64,000 bases of DNA from Devosia sp. FJ2-5-3 (GCF_029201545.1 NZ_CP104007.1:2018501-2082500), one strand, 5' to 3'; shown: positions 40,088 through 49,967, counted from the stretch's first letter. Notes: a model not told the origin generated them from the sequence alone. A program made the numbers and translations.

Positions 40088-40918
40088 GTGGCGCGTTTTA
40101 CCCTTGGCGCCAAGGCCAGGGCCGCGGGATACCGCGTCGCCGGCTTCGACGAAATTGGCTCCACGAACACTGAAGCACTCGCGGCATCAGCCGCGGGTGA
40201 TCCGGGCGGGATCTGGTTTGCGGCACTGCAGCAGACCGCAGGGCGGGGCCGACGCGGCCGGGCCTGGCACTCGACGCCCGGCAATCTTGCAGCAAGCCTG
40301 CTTGTCATTCCCGATGCCGATCCCAATATCGTGGCGACCCTTGGCTTCGTCGCCGGTGTTGCGCTGAACACAGCGCTGGGCAAGATTCTTCCCAATGGAA
40401 TGGTCAAGATTGGCATTGATGGTGCCGATGACATGGATGGGCGCTCGCGCGTCGCCCTCAAATGGCCGAACGATGTGTTGGCCGATGGCGCCAAGCTTGC
40501 GGGCATATTGCTCGAGGCGGCTCGGACGACTGACGGCAGACAAGCCATTGTCATTGGTATTGGAGTCAACGTCGTTGCAGCGCCTTCCGATTTGCCCTAT
40601 CCAGCGACCTCTCTCCGGGCGCTCGGCATAGAGCGTTCCGCAGAAGATGTGTTCGAAGCCTTGTCCGAGGCTTGGGTCGAAGCATTCGGCCTGTGGGCCG
40701 ATGGCAAGGGTATCGCAGCAGTGCTCGATCTCTGGCGCCATTCGGCCGCAGGATTGGGGGCTCCGGTCGCCGTCACACAGGATGGTGTCGTGCGACGCGG
40801 CATCTTTGAAACGATCGATTCCGCCGGGCGGCTGATCATGCGCGACGATGAAGGCGCGCGCATCGCCATCACCGCCGGCGACGTCCATTTTGGGGCAACG
40901 GCCAGCGCCCAAAGCTGA
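40088..40918 (+). CDS. birA: Biotin--[acetyl-CoA carboxylase] ligase
   Basis: The enzyme activates biotin to biotinyl-AMP and attaches it to the biotin carboxyl carrier protein. It has 276 residues from a GTG immediately after the nuoN stop. The biotin loop GRGRRGR (52-58), the substrate motif GSTNTEA and the catalytic KWPNDV (125-130) with GAKLAGILLEA are all present. The N-terminal DNA-binding domain of E. coli BirA is missing, so this is a group I, non-regulatory ligase, as usual for the birA gene at the end of alphaproteobacterial nuo operons. Confidence 0.94.
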   Translation: MARFTLGAKARAAGYRVAGFDEIGSTNTEALAASAAGDPGGIWFAALQQTAGRGRRGRAWHSTPGNLAASLLVIPDADPNIVATLGFVAGVALNTALGKILPNGMVKIGIDGADDMDGRSRVALKWPNDVLADGAKLAGILLEAARTTDGRQAIVIGIGVNVVAAPSDLPYPATSLRALGIERSAEDVFEALSEAWVEAFGLWADGKGIAAVLDLWRHSAAGLGAPVAVTQDGVVRRGIFETIDSAGRLIMRDDEGARIAITAGDVHFGATASAQS

Positions 40919-40989
40919 CCACTACAGGGCAGGGCGACCGGCGACCAGAGTTCGCGCGGCGTCCGGCCAGAACAAGGATAGAATGACCC

Positions 40990-42663
40990 ATGGCCAAATC
41001 CCCAAGGGATGAGCTTGTCTTCGTGCCGCTTGGCGGCGTCGGCGAAATCGGCATGAACATGGCAGCGTACGGCTTCGGTCCGGCGCGTTCGCGCAAATGG
41101 ATCGTCGTCGATTGCGGCGTCAGCTTTGGCGGACCCGATTTGCCCGGAATCGAACTGATCATGGCCAATCCCGAGTTTCTCGAGGAGAATGCCGACGACG
41201 TCCTCGCGCTCGTGCTGACACACAGCCACGAAGACCATTACGGCGCCGTGCTCGATCTGTGGCCCGTGTTCGACAAGCCGGTCTATGCCACCCAGTTCAC
41301 CGCCTCCATGCTGGCGGCCAAGCGGGCAGGCGACGGCATCGTCGAGAATGTCGATGTCACCATCATGCGCCCGGGCAAGCCGTTTACGGTCGGCCCGTTC
41401 ACCATCGAGCCGATCAACGTCGCGCACTCGATCCCCGAGGCCAATGCGCTGTTGATCACCACGCCCGTCGCCCGCGTGCTGCATACTGGTGACTGGAAGC
41501 TCGATCCGACCCCGACCATGGGCGCTCCGACCGATTTTGCACGCCTCCAGGCTATCGGCACGGAATCGGACCTGCCGCTCGCGCTGGTCTGCGACTCGAC
41601 CAATGCCATGAAGGATGGCCAGAGCCCGAGCGAGGCCGAAATCGGCGCGACGCTGGCCGCTCTGATCGCCGAGGCACCGCATCGCGTCGCCGTCACCACC
41701 TTCGCATCCAATGTCGGTCGCGTTGTTTCCATCGTGCGGGCGGCCCATCAGAACGGTCGCCAGGTGGTGATGTCGGGGCGCTCGCTGCACCGCATCATGG
41801 GCATCGCCAAGGAACTGGGCATGCTCGAAGGCCTGCCGCCCGTGCTCGACCAGGATGCCTACAAGTCTGTGCCGCGCGACAAATGCGTGCTGATCTGTAC
41901 AGGCAGCCAGGGCGAAGCGCGCGCCGCCATCGCCCGTATCGCGCGCGGTGACCACCCGGTCATCGATCTCAATGCCGGCGATCGGATGATCTTCTCGTCC
42001 TGGGCCATTCCGGGCAATGAGCGCGAAGTCATCGATATCCAGAACCTGCTGATCGACAAAGGCGTCGAGCTCATCACCCAGAACGATGCTCTTGTGCACG
42101 TCACCGGCCACCCGCGCCGCGACGAGCTGCGCCAGCTCTACAAATGGGTGAAGCCGGAAGTGCTCGTGCCGGTTCACGGCGAAGCCATGCATCTTGCCGC
42201 CCATGCCAAGCTGGGTCGCGAAGAGGGCATCCCCAATGTCTGCGAAGCGCGCAATGGCGACATGGTCCGGCTCTTCCCCGAGCCCATGACCCATCCCGCC
42301 GAAGTTCGCACCGGCGAGCTCTATCTCGATGGCCTGGTGCTCTGCACGCCGGAAGAAAGTGGCGTCAAAGGCCGTCGCCGCCTGTCGTTCGGCGGCCATG
42401 TCGTGGTCAGCCTCTGCGTCAATTCCAGCGGCCACGTCGTCTCCGGCCCGCAATATGTCATCGAAGGCCTGCCTGAAACCGAGGACGAATCCATCGTCGA
42501 TCTGGTCGAGGACACGGTCGGCGGCGTTCTCAAGTCCATGCCGCCAAAGCGTCGCTCGGACCCCGACGTCCTCGGTTCGGCGCTCTTCAAGGCCATCCGG
42601 AACGAGATCAATGGTTTTTGGGGCCGCAAGCCGAATGTGAACGTCTTCGTTCACCGCGTGTAA
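40990..42663 (+). CDS. rnj: Ribonuclease J
   Basis: A metallo-beta-lactamase/beta-CASP RNase with endo- and 5'-3' exonuclease activity, used in rRNA maturation and mRNA decay in alphaproteobacteria. It has 557 residues. The zinc motif HSHEDH places His78, His80, Asp82 and His83. The beta-CASP region includes STNAMKDGQSPSE, GSQGEARAAI and VTGHPRRDELRQLYKWVKP. The C-terminal domain from about 450 is complete. It follows birA by 71 bp. Confidence 0.95.
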   Translation: MAKSPRDELVFVPLGGVGEIGMNMAAYGFGPARSRKWIVVDCGVSFGGPDLPGIELIMANPEFLEENADDVLALVLTHSHEDHYGAVLDLWPVFDKPVYATQFTASMLAAKRAGDGIVENVDVTIMRPGKPFTVGPFTIEPINVAHSIPEANALLITTPVARVLHTGDWKLDPTPTMGAPTDFARLQAIGTESDLPLALVCDSTNAMKDGQSPSEAEIGATLAALIAEAPHRVAVTTFASNVGRVVSIVRAAHQNGRQVVMSGRSLHRIMGIAKELGMLEGLPPVLDQDAYKSVPRDKCVLICTGSQGEARAAIARIARGDHPVIDLNAGDRMIFSSWAIPGNEREVIDIQNLLIDKGVELITQNDALVHVTGHPRRDELRQLYKWVKPEVLVPVHGEAMHLAAHAKLGREEGIPNVCEARNGDMVRLFPEPMTHPAEVRTGELYLDGLVLCTPEESGVKGRRRLSFGGHVVVSLCVNSSGHVVSGPQYVIEGLPETEDESIVDLVEDTVGGVLKSMPPKRRSDPDVLGSALFKAIRNEINGFWGRKPNVNVFVHRV

Positions 42664-42727
42664 TGGTGTACGGGCGCGACAAGTTAGCAGCTATCGCTCG
42701 TGCCCGTCCTAACGGATAATAGACGTC

Positions 42728-42979
42728 ATGCAGTACATGTCGCTCGTCGCGGTCTTCTTCATTATCTGGTGGCTATCGTTTGTGGCGGTGCTGCCAATCG
42801 GCTCGCACAGCCACCACGAGACAGGGTCCGAGGTGGTCAGCGGCGGGGACCCGGGCGCACCCCTGCTGCCGCGCCTGGGGTTTAAGATGCTCCTCGCAAC
42901 CGGCATTGCGATCGTGGTGACCGCCCTGTTGTTCTGGGGCATGTCCAACGAGACGCTTCACCGCTACTGGAACCGCTGA
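42728..42979 (+). CDS. DUF1467 family membrane protein
   Basis: 83 residues with two transmembrane helices. The N-terminal helix ends FIIWWLSFVAVLPIGSHSH, a polar loop contains EVVSGGDPGAPLLPRLGFKM, and a second helix runs from about 53 to 72. This layout defines DUF1467, a small alphaproteobacterial family commonly found between rnj and proS. The function is unknown. Confidence 0.88.
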   Translation: MQYMSLVAVFFIIWWLSFVAVLPIGSHSHHETGSEVVSGGDPGAPLLPRLGFKMLLATGIAIVVTALLFWGMSNETLHRYWNR

Positions 42980-42993
42980 TCCGGTTTCTGATG

Positions 42994-43025
42994 ACCCGCC
43001 CGGCGCATGTCAGGGCGGGTTTTTT
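42994..43025 (+). terminator. Intrinsic terminator after the DUF1467 gene
   Basis: An 8-bp stem (ACCCGCCC / GGGCGGGT) with an 11-nt loop and a T tract, 14 bp after the stop codon. Confidence 0.85.
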
Positions 43026-43077
43026 ATTACCCTCCGCCGGTAGCCCGATGGCTCGGCCCGATCACCGTCGGCGCGGC

Positions 43078-43386
43078 TCATCGCACGGCGTGTGCATGGG
43101 CCATTTCAAGCACAGCGCGCAGATCATCGATGTTGGCCTCATGCAAGTCCACGAGCGTCCAGCCCTGTTTGCCCCATGCATTGGGCACAGGACTGAAGAT
43201 CTCGGAGGCCACTTCGCATTTGAGCAACTGTTCGTCGGGCAACAACTTTACATTGGCCATGAGACCATCTGCCGCGAGGGTGGCGTAAATCCGCTTCACG
43301 CGGAAGGCCGCCCGGTCGAAATGGGGCCGCTCTTCGGTGCCGTCGAGGCTCATCGCAATGGCCCTGAGATCTGAAGCATTTGCCAT
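43078..43386 (-). CDS. MmcQ/YjbR family protein
   Basis: 102 residues, with a CyaY-like fold known from the YjbR structure. Sequence features are LDGTEERPHFDRAAFRVKR, ATLAADGLMANVKL and the C-terminal WTLVDLHEANIDDLRAVLEM, where the family usually shows a Trp and a conserved helix. The family is often annotated as DNA-binding, but the biological role is unclear. It runs opposite to its neighbours. The start is only 19 bp below a minus-strand terminator, so its expression may depend on that leader. Confidence 0.88.
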   Translation of the reverse strand: MANASDLRAIAMSLDGTEERPHFDRAAFRVKRIYATLAADGLMANVKLLPDEQLLKCEVASEIFSPVPNAWGKQGWTLVDLHEANIDDLRAVLEMAHAHAVR

Positions 43387-43404
43387 AAGTCATTGCTTTC
43401 TAAC

Positions 43405-43430
43405 AAAAAAGCAGGGCACTAGGCCCTGCT
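43405..43430 (-). terminator. Strong minus-strand terminator upstream of the mmcQ/yjbR gene
   Basis: On the minus strand: AGCAGGGC, loop CTAGT, GCCCTGCT, then six T. It is an 8-bp perfect stem. It cannot belong to a plus-strand gene because that side lacks a T tract. It must end a transcript that starts to its right, within 43431-43680. Confidence 0.85.
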
Positions 43431-43543
43431 TGATTGAGTTGGTTCGACAATACGTTGGTCTTAGGCACGCTACGAGGCGGCAGCCAACGCTCCTCCCTTG
43501 ACGTTGTCGAAGTACAGCGGTTTAAGCCGCTTCGTTTTATTGT
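43431..43543 (-). ncRNA. Candidate structured small RNA or mRNA leader (minus strand)
   Basis: The predicted transcript has a 5' hairpin AGCGG-CTTAAA-CCGCT (43531-43516). A long stem-loop follows, closed by TTCGACAA (43511-43504) with TTGTCGAA (43450-43443), with an inner stem CGTTGG (43489-43484) with CCAACG (43458-43453). Between outer and inner stems lies an unpaired GGGAGGAG (43497-43490). The strong terminator at 43405-43430 ends it, for a total near 140 nt. On the plus strand the same DNA would show CTCCTCCC in a loop and a weak terminator, so orientation is not fully settled. I do not recognise a named family. Confidence 0.5.
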
Positions 43544-43549
43544 GCGGGG

Positions 43550-43578
43550 AACCTAACAACAGAATTTCATCCTGTCAC
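43550..43578 (-). promoter_or_regulatory. Possible promoter of the candidate RNA
   Basis: On the minus strand: GTGACA (43578-43573), a 17-nt spacer, then TAGGTT (43555-43550). The -35 has one change from TTGACA and the -10 is weak. It is the best-placed promoter-like pair for the structured RNA. Confidence 0.35.
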
Positions 43579-43680
43579 GTGGATTCTGCATAGCTAGCAT
43601 GCTTGAAACGTATGGACGGTTGGGCTCTGAGTGGGCATCAACAAACCCATGAGTCGAAGCGCGTAACTTCCGGAGTTCCC

Positions 43681-45030
43681 ATGCGCCTTTCCCGCTATTT
43701 TCTGCCGGTGCTCCGCGATGTGCCGAAAGAAGCCGAGATCGTTTCCCATCGCCTGATGTTGCGGGCAGGCATGATCCGCCAGCAGGCCTCTGGCCTCTAT
43801 TCCTGGCTGCCCCTTGGCTACAAGGTTCTGATGAAGGTCCAGAAAATCATCGAGGAGGAGCAGAACCGCTCTGGCGCGGTGCAGCTTTTGATGCCGACCA
43901 TCCAGTCAGCAGATCTCTGGCGCGAGTCCGGCCGTTACGAAGCCTATGGCAAGGAAATGCTGCGCATCGAGGATCGGCACGAGCGCGAATTCCTCTATGG
44001 TCCCACCAATGAGGAGATGATCACCGACATCTTCCGGACCTATGTGAAGTCCTACAAGGATCTGCCGCTGAACCTCTACCACATCCAGTGGAAGTTCCGC
44101 GACGAGGTGCGTCCACGCTTCGGCACGATGCGGTCGCGCGAATTCCTGATGAAGGACGCCTATTCCTTCGATCTGGACGAGGCCGCCGCCGTCAAGGCGT
44201 TCCAGCGCATGTTCGTGGCCTATCTGCGCACTTTCCGGCGCATGGGCCTCGTGGGTATCCCGATGCGCGCCGATACCGGCCCGATCGGTGGCGATCTCTC
44301 CTATGAGTTCCACGTGCTGGCCGACACCGGCGAAAGCGGCGTGTTCCTCGACAAGGACCTGCTGAACAAGACCATTCCGGCGATCGACACCGACTACCGC
44401 GGCGATCTCGACCCGATCTTCAAGGACTGGACGTCGCTGTTCGCCGCCACGGACGAAATGACGACCGAGGAAGCGTTCCGTGAAGCCGTGCCTGCCGACA
44501 AGCAACTCATGGCGCGCGGCATCGAGGTCGGCCACATTTTCTACTTCGGCACGAAGTATTCCGAGCCGATGAAGGCAGAAGTCACCGGCGCCGATGGCAA
44601 GAACGTTCCCGTTCACATGGGATCGTATGGCATTGGGCCGACCCGTGTCGTGCCGGCGATCATCGAGGCGAGCCACGACGAGAACGGCATTGTCTGGCCG
44701 GTTTCCGTCGCGCCGTTCGAGGCCGTGCTGATCAACCTCAAGGCCGGCGATGCCGATACCGACGCCGCTTGCGACAAGCTCTATGGCGAGCTGACGGCCG
44801 CTGGTCTCGACATGCTCTATGACGACCGCGACCAGCCGGCGGGCAGCAAGTTTGCCACCGCCGACCTGATCGGCATCCCGTACCAGATTATCCTGGGGCC
44901 ACGCGGCCTTAAATCGGGCGAAGTCGAGATCAAGCATCGCAAGAGCGGTGAGCGCGAGACGCTGCCGATCTCTGCCGCAGTCGAACGCCTGCGCGCCCTC
45001 ATCGAACCCCAGCGGATGGACGACATTTGA
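43681..45030 (+). CDS. proS: Prolyl-tRNA synthetase
   Basis: A class II aminoacyl-tRNA synthetase that charges tRNA-Pro. It has 449 residues from the ATG at 43681, which has CGGAG six bases upstream ([19 protein letters not shown]). Motif 2 is in [20 protein letters not shown] and motif 3 in [14 protein letters not shown], followed by an anticodon-binding domain. The roughly 180-residue editing insertion of E. coli ProRS is absent between motifs 2 and 3, which is the alphaproteobacterial form. The stop overlaps the lolC start. Confidence 0.97.
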   Translation: MRLSRYFLPVLRDVPKEAEIVSHRLMLRAGMIRQQASGLYSWLPLGYKVLMKVQKIIEEEQNRSGAVQLLMPTIQSADLWRESGRYEAYGKEMLRIEDRHEREFLYGPTNEEMITDIFRTYVKSYKDLPLNLYHIQWKFRDEVRPRFGTMRSREFLMKDAYSFDLDEAAAVKAFQRMFVAYLRTFRRMGLVGIPMRADTGPIGGDLSYEFHVLADTGESGVFLDKDLLNKTIPAIDTDYRGDLDPIFKDWTSLFAATDEMTTEEAFREAVPADKQLMARGIEVGHIFYFGTKYSEPMKAEVTGADGKNVPVHMGSYGIGPTRVVPAIIEASHDENGIVWPVSVAPFEAVLINLKAGDADTDAACDKLYGELTAAGLDMLYDDRDQPAGSKFATADLIGIPYQIILGPRGLKSGEVEIKHRKSGERETLPISAAVERLRALIEPQRMDDI

Positions 45031-46400
45031 CCCAAGGCGCTCAGCAGGCCCCGGCTAACCGGGCAAATCGACCCTTTGCCCGGTTCGAATGGATGATTGC
45101 TGGGCGCTATCTGCGCGCGCGGCGCAAGGAAGCCTTCATTTCGGTCATCGCCAGCCTCACCATGGTTGGCGTGGCCATCGGCGTTGCCACGCTCATCGTG
45201 GTGATGTCGGTGATGAACGGTTTTCGCGCCGAGCTCCTGGACAAGATCCTGGGGCTCAATGGCCATTTCACGGCCTTTCCCATCGAGAGCAAATTCACCG
45301 ACTACAAGGACACTGTGGACGCCATCGAGACCGTCGAGGGCGTTACCTATGCGGTGTACTTCGTCGAGGGCCAGGTGCTCGCTTCGGGGCGGGGCAGTTC
45401 TGCGGGCGTCAGCGTTCGCGGCATGGATGAGGAAAACCTCAAGAAGCTGAGCCTGCTCTACAATTCGGCCGAGCTCGGTGGTTATGACAATTGGGACGAG
45501 GTCAATGGCGTCGCCATCGGCTATCGCCTGGCCCAGACGCTGGGCGTCACCATTGGCGACCAGGTGCAGATCATCAATCCCGACGGTGCCATGACGCCTT
45601 TCGGTTCGACCCCGCAGATCCGGTCCTATCCGGTCAACGTCATCTTCAATGTCGGCATGGTCGAGTTCGACAGCTATTTCATGTATATGCCGCTCGAACC
45701 GGCGCAGGATTATTTCAAGCTCTACGAAGACGTCCTCAAGCCCGGCATGGGCCCGCTCGATCCGATGGCCAGCGACGAGGAAATCGACGCCGCCTATGAG
45801 CGCGTCGGCCAGGCCTCGGCCGTTGAAATCTTCATCCAGAACCCCGACGCCATTACCACCATGCGCGAACGCCTGCAGGCCAAGACCGAGCTGCGTCCCA
45901 TGGTGCTGACCGACTGGCAGCAGCGCAACGAAACCTTCTTTTCGGCGCTGCAGGTCGAGCGCGTGGTGATGTTCACCATCCTCTCGATGATCATCCTCGT
46001 GGCGGCCTTCAACATCATCTCCAGCCTCGTCATGCTGGTGAAGGACAAGGGCAAGGATATCGCCGTGCTGCGCACAATGGGCGCCACGCGCGGGGCGATC
46101 ATGCGCATCTTTTCCATCACTGGCACCACAATCGGCGTGATCGGTACGCTCAGCGGACTGGTGCTGGGGTTGATCGTCGCCGCCAATGCCGAAACGCTGC
46201 GCGCCGCCATTTCCAATACGCTTGGCATTGCGCTTTTCCCGCCGGAAGTGTTCTTCCTCTCGGCCCTGCCGAGCAAGACCGATCCGGTGGAAGTTGCCGT
46301 GGTCGTGTCCCTGGCCCTGGGTTTAAGCTTCCTCGCCACGCTTTATCCGGCCTGGCGCGCCGCCCAATATGATCCAGTAGAGGCGCTGCGCTATGAATAG
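45027..46400 (+). CDS. lolC: Lipoprotein-releasing ABC transporter permease LolC/LolE
   Basis: An inner-membrane permease of the Lol system that hands lipoproteins to LolA. It has 457 residues. The TTG at 45027 overlaps the proS stop (TTGA). An ATG at 45093 would cut into the conserved [21 protein letters not shown] segment, so TTG is preferred. There is one N-terminal helix, a large periplasmic domain (about 75-300) and three C-terminal helices including [20 protein letters not shown]. As in other alphaproteobacteria a single permease probably replaces the LolC/LolE pair. Confidence 0.93.
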   Translation: MTQGAQQAPANRANRPFARFEWMIAGRYLRARRKEAFISVIASLTMVGVAIGVATLIVVMSVMNGFRAELLDKILGLNGHFTAFPIESKFTDYKDTVDAIETVEGVTYAVYFVEGQVLASGRGSSAGVSVRGMDEENLKKLSLLYNSAELGGYDNWDEVNGVAIGYRLAQTLGVTIGDQVQIINPDGAMTPFGSTPQIRSYPVNVIFNVGMVEFDSYFMYMPLEPAQDYFKLYEDVLKPGMGPLDPMASDEEIDAAYERVGQASAVEIFIQNPDAITTMRERLQAKTELRPMVLTDWQQRNETFFSALQVERVVMFTILSMIILVAAFNIISSLVMLVKDKGKDIAVLRTMGATRGAIMRIFSITGTTIGVIGTLSGLVLGLIVAANAETLRAAISNTLGIALFPPEVFFLSALPSKTDPVEVAVVVSLALGLSFLATLYPAWRAAQYDPVEALRYE

Positions 46401-47079
46401 TCCCCATCTGCGCCTTTCGGGTGTCCACCGGCATTATGGCGAAGGCGAGCGCATGGTGCGCGTGCTCGATGCTGCTGACATGGTTGTCGAAAGCGGCGAG
46501 CTGGTTGCGCTGGTCGCGCCCTCGGGCGCCGGCAAATCGACCCTGTTGCATCTTTGCGGCCTGCTCGAGCCACCACAGGCGGGGGAAGTCGAGATCGTCG
46601 GGGTCAAGACCAGCGGGCTCAATGACCGCGGCCGCACGCAATTGCGGCGCTCGACTGTCGGCTATGTCTATCAGTTCCACCATCTGCTGCCCGAATTCTC
46701 GGCGCTCGAGAATGTTGCCATGCCGCAATTGATTGCCGGTCAGGGGCCAGAAGCGGCAAAGGTGCGGGCGCAGGAATTGCTCGAGCTGCTCGGGGTCGGC
46801 CATCGTGGCGACCACCGCCCGGCGGAACTGTCCGGCGGCGAACAGCAACGTGTGGCCATCGCCCGCGCGGCCGCCAATCACCCCCGGGTGATCCTGGCCG
46901 ATGAACCCACCGGCAATCTCGACCCCGAAACGAGCGACCGGGTGTTCCAGGCGCTGCAGTCGCTGATCCGCAGTGAGGGCGCCGCTGCGCTGATCGCCAC
47001 GCACAATTACGATCTCGCCCGCAGGGCAGACCGGATCATTACCCTCCGCAACGGGCAGGTGGTGGCCCACACCCTCTAG
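46393..47079 (+). CDS. lolD: Lipoprotein-releasing ABC transporter ATPase LolD
   Basis: The ATPase that powers lipoprotein release. It has 228 residues. Walker A is APSGAGKST (42-50), the signature is [14 protein letters not shown] (146-159), and Walker B is [12 protein letters not shown]. The [12 protein letters not shown] segment is the Q-loop and the characteristic Lol/MacB region. It overlaps lolC by eight bases, so proS-lolC-lolD form one translationally linked group. In many Rhizobiales dnaE follows; here ppiB does. Confidence 0.96.
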   Translation: MNSPHLRLSGVHRHYGEGERMVRVLDAADMVVESGELVALVAPSGAGKSTLLHLCGLLEPPQAGEVEIVGVKTSGLNDRGRTQLRRSTVGYVYQFHHLLPEFSALENVAMPQLIAGQGPEAAKVRAQELLELLGVGHRGDHRPAELSGGEQQRVAIARAAANHPRVILADEPTGNLDPETSDRVFQALQSLIRSEGAAALIATHNYDLARRADRIITLRNGQVVAHTL

Positions 47080-47157
47080 TGAATGGCGCTCCTGCCTTGC
47101 GCTTGCCATTCATCCCGCCTACATCCGGGCACCATCCGAAAAAGGAAGCTTTAGAAA

Positions 47158-47637
47158 ATGGCCGATTACGCCGATCCCGAAAACACCCTCGTCATCGAAA
47201 CCACCAAGGGCAATGTCGTCATCGAGATGCGTCCTGACCTGGCACCGAACCACGTCGCCCACATCAAGAAGCTGGCGCGTGAAGGTTTCTACGACGGTAT
47301 CGTGTTCCACCGCGTGATCGAGGGCTTCATGGCCCAGACCGGCTGCCCGCAGGGCCGCGGTACCGGCGGTTCGCAGTATCCCGATCTCAAGGCCGAGTTC
47401 AGCGCCGAGCCGCATGTCCGCGGTGTCGCCTCCATGGCCCGCGCCCAGAACCCGGACAGCGCCAATTCGCAGTTCTTCATCTGCTTTGACGACGCCCGCT
47501 TCCTCGACCGCCAGTACACCGTCTGGGGCATGGTCGTCGAAGGCATGGAAAATGTCGACCAGATCAAGCGCGGCGAGCCCGTCGTCAATCCGGACAAGAT
47601 GATCTCGGTCAAGGTCGCCGCAGATATCGCGGCCTAA
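47158..47637 (+). CDS. ppiB: Cytoplasmic cyclophilin-type peptidyl-prolyl isomerase
   Basis: A cyclophilin of 159 residues without a signal peptide, so cytoplasmic. It is complete, with FHRVIEGFMAQTGCPQGRGTGG, SMARAQNPDSANSQFFICF and DRQYTVWGMVVEGMENVD. GGAAGC lies about nine bases before the ATG. It is close in sequence to the exported cyclophilin at 4398 around FHRVIEGFMAQTG. Its own terminator follows. Confidence 0.96.
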   Translation: MADYADPENTLVIETTKGNVVIEMRPDLAPNHVAHIKKLAREGFYDGIVFHRVIEGFMAQTGCPQGRGTGGSQYPDLKAEFSAEPHVRGVASMARAQNPDSANSQFFICFDDARFLDRQYTVWGMVVEGMENVDQIKRGEPVVNPDKMISVKVAADIAA

Positions 47638-47660
47638 GCCCGACTCGTGGCAATGATTGA

Positions 47661-47690
47661 GCCCCTCGGCCTGCGGCCGGGGGGCTTTTT
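47661..47690 (+). terminator. Intrinsic terminator after ppiB
   Basis: An 11-bp stem (GCCCCTCGGCC / GGCCGGGGGGC, one wobble) with a TGC loop and five T, 23 bp after the stop. Confidence 0.85.
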
Positions 47691-47715
47691 GTTGTCGGCT
47701 GTTCAGGAGCTTTAG

Positions 47716-48171
47716 GTGCGCATGGAAACGATCCTCTGGGCGCTGCTCGGCATTGTCGCAGGCGCTTGCATCGCCACCCAGGCGCCGATCAACGCCCAGC
47801 TCGGCCGCGCGTTGAACGTGCCTATTGCCGCGGCCGGCGTCTCGTTCGTGGCCGGCGCGGTCGTGCTCTGGGCCATCGCCTTCGCCTATAGCCACTTCGC
47901 AGATATCCCGATCAATTTCGGCGCCCCCGCGCCCTGGACCTTCGTGGCCGGGGGCCTGCTCGGCGCGATCTACGTCTTTTCCAACATCATGCTGACGCCG
48001 ATGATCGGGGCGGCGGCGGTCATGGCGCTGTCCGTCGCCGGGCAATTGGTAGGCGGCATGCTGCTCGACAAGATCGGCTTCATGGGCATGGCCGTCCGCG
48101 AGATTTCCATGGGGCGGCTTGCCGGTGCGGCGCTCCTCGTCGCCGGTGCCCTTATGATCCGCATCTTCTGA
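47716..48171 (+). CDS. YdcZ/DUF606 family DMT membrane protein
   Basis: 151 residues, about five transmembrane helices, of the DMT_YdcZ group of half-size drug/metabolite-type transporters. Family features are GIVAGACIATQAPINAQLGRA and FSNIMLTPMIGAAAVMALSV. The GTG start at 47716 is favoured over an ATG two codons later because AGGAG is six bases before it. The substrate is unknown. It lies between ppiB and queA on the same strand but behind the ppiB terminator. Confidence 0.85.
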   Translation: MRMETILWALLGIVAGACIATQAPINAQLGRALNVPIAAAGVSFVAGAVVLWAIAFAYSHFADIPINFGAPAPWTFVAGGLLGAIYVFSNIMLTPMIGAAAVMALSVAGQLVGGMLLDKIGFMGMAVREISMGRLAGAALLVAGALMIRIF

Positions 48172-48236
48172 AAACCCGGCAACTTCGCCGCATCTGACCC
48201 GTTTCGGCCTGGGGCAAGAAATGCTAACGAGGCGGC

Positions 48237-49322
48237 ATGCGCGTATCAGAATTCGACTTCGACCTGCCCGAGAACCTTATCGCCCTTCATCCGGCCGAGC
48301 CCCGCGATAGCGCGCGGCTCTTGCTCGTGCGTCCGGGCGAGCCCATTGAAGACCGGCACATCCCCGATCTGCTGACCCTCCTGCAGCCCGGCGACGTGCT
48401 TGTCGTCAACGACACCCGTGTCCTGCCGGCCGAGCTCAGGGGTACGCGGGTGCGCGGGGAGTTGCGGGCCAATGTGTCGTTCAACCTCCACAAGCGCGTC
48501 GATGCTCATACCTGGCGTGCCTTTGCCCGTCCGGCCAAAAAGCTCGCGCTGCTCGATGAGCTGGAGCTCGGCAATGGCGACGCCGACGCCCTGCGCGCCC
48601 GTGTGGCGGGCAAGGGCGACACCGGAGAGATAACGCTGGAGTTCGAGCTGGGCGGGGCTGAGCTCGACGAGGCCATCAAGTCGCACGGCGCCATGCCGCT
48701 GCCGCCCTATATCGGGGCCAAGCGCGACGTCGAAGAGCGCGACAAGGTCGACTACCAGACCGTCTATGCCGCCGAGGATGGGGCCGTGGCCGCGCCGACG
48801 GCTGGCCTCCATTTCACCGAAAAACTGCTCCAGCAGATTTCCGATCTCGGCGTCACCATCGAGCGGGTGACGCTGCATGTGGGGGCAGGGACCTTCCTGC
48901 CGATGAAGGCGGACGACACCGACGATCACGTCATGCATTCAGAATGGGGCGAGATCGACCAGGCAACGGTCGAACGCATCAACGCCCGCCGTGCTGCCGG
49001 TGGTCGCGTCGTTGCCGTCGGCACCACCAGCCTGCGCCTCCTCGAAACCGCCTCGCGCGCAACCGGCACGTTGCAGCCCTTCATGGGCGATACCGACATC
49101 TTCATCACGCCGGGCTTCCGCTTCCGCACCGTCGATTTGCTGATGACCAATTTCCACCTGCCCAAGTCGACCTTGTTCATGCTGGTCAGCGCCTTTTCAG
49201 GCCTCAACACCATGAAGGCGGCCTACGCCCATGCGATCGCTGGTGGTTACCGGTTCTATTCCTATGGCGATTCCTCGCTGCTGTTCCGGGATCGGAGCGG
49301 CGACGACGAGGACGAGGTGTGA
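48237..49322 (+). CDS. queA: S-adenosylmethionine:tRNA ribosyltransferase-isomerase
   Basis: The enzyme transfers and isomerises the ribosyl part of SAM onto preQ1-tRNA, forming epoxyqueuosine. It has 361 residues. Signatures are [43 protein letters not shown] and [18 protein letters not shown]. It belongs to the queuosine pathway together with tgt 1.2 kb downstream. The last codons overlap the next gene by four bases. Confidence 0.97.
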   Translation: MRVSEFDFDLPENLIALHPAEPRDSARLLLVRPGEPIEDRHIPDLLTLLQPGDVLVVNDTRVLPAELRGTRVRGELRANVSFNLHKRVDAHTWRAFARPAKKLALLDELELGNGDADALRARVAGKGDTGEITLEFELGGAELDEAIKSHGAMPLPPYIGAKRDVEERDKVDYQTVYAAEDGAVAAPTAGLHFTEKLLQQISDLGVTIERVTLHVGAGTFLPMKADDTDDHVMHSEWGEIDQATVERINARRAAGGRVVAVGTTSLRLLETASRATGTLQPFMGDTDIFITPGFRFRTVDLLMTNFHLPKSTLFMLVSAFSGLNTMKAAYAHAIAGGYRFYSYGDSSLLFRDRSGDDEDEV

Positions 49323-49948
49323 CCGCTCGGTCCACACCGATAACGCGACACGTCAACCGCATCATCACCGTGCTGCGGCGCATTTCAGCGGAGGGTGAGG
49401 CCTCGCACCTCACCTTCGCCGATCTCATCGCTGCCATGGGGCCACAGGCGCATCGCCTGCTGATCCTCATGTTGACCCTGCTCAACATGATCCCCGGTCC
49501 GCCGGGTTTTGGCGGCACCATCGCCTGGACGACCTTTGCCGTGGCCCTGGCCATGGTGCTCAACCGGCCCATCCGTCTCCCCGGCATTATCGGGCGGCGG
49601 AAACTGCCGCTGAAGCCGCTGCTGCTGGCCAGTGAACAGGTCGCGAAGGTGACGTCGATCATTGCGCGGTTTTCGCGGCCCCGGTTGCGTGTGCTGACCG
49701 GAGCCGGGGCCAATGTGCCCTATGGCATCTTCGCCATGCTCATCAGCGTAGCGATGACCATCCCGATCCCGTTCGTCAACGCCGTGCCCAATATAGGGCT
49801 CTGCATCCTCGCCTTCTCCATGCTCAACCGCGACGGAATCGGCACTGTGCTTGGCGTGCTTGTGTGTGTCATCGGCCTCGGCGTCGAGGCTGGCCTGATC
49901 CTTGGGGTCATAAATCTCGGCATGAATGCGATCGAGGCGGTCCGCTGA
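49319..49948 (+). CDS. ExoD-like membrane protein
   Basis: 209 residues from a GTG that overlaps the queA stop (GTGA). It belongs to the ExoD family, named for a Sinorhizobium protein needed for alkali tolerance and efficient nodule invasion. It shows [31 protein letters not shown] and several helices in the C-terminal half ([20 protein letters not shown]). The biochemical role is not established. Translational coupling to queA may be incidental. Confidence 0.88.
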   Translation: MTARSTPITRHVNRIITVLRRISAEGEASHLTFADLIAAMGPQAHRLLILMLTLLNMIPGPPGFGGTIAWTTFAVALAMVLNRPIRLPGIIGRRKLPLKPLLLASEQVAKVTSIIARFSRPRLRVLTGAGANVPYGIFAMLISVAMTIPIPFVNAVPNIGLCILAFSMLNRDGIGTVLGVLVCVIGLGVEAGLILGVINLGMNAIEAVR

Positions 49949-49967
49949 CCGCCTCGCAGCGGCGTGC

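Noticed and set aside
43405..43543. Calling the structured RNA 6S, SRP or tmRNA
   Set aside because: There is no SRP GGAAGGAAGC-type core, no tmRNA tag or tRNA-like ends, and the 5' and 3' ends do not close as in 6S RNA. I left it unnamed.
47080..47112. 8-bp hairpin after lolD as a terminator
   Set aside because: TGAATGGC and GCCATTCA pair, but the loop is long and there is no T tract.
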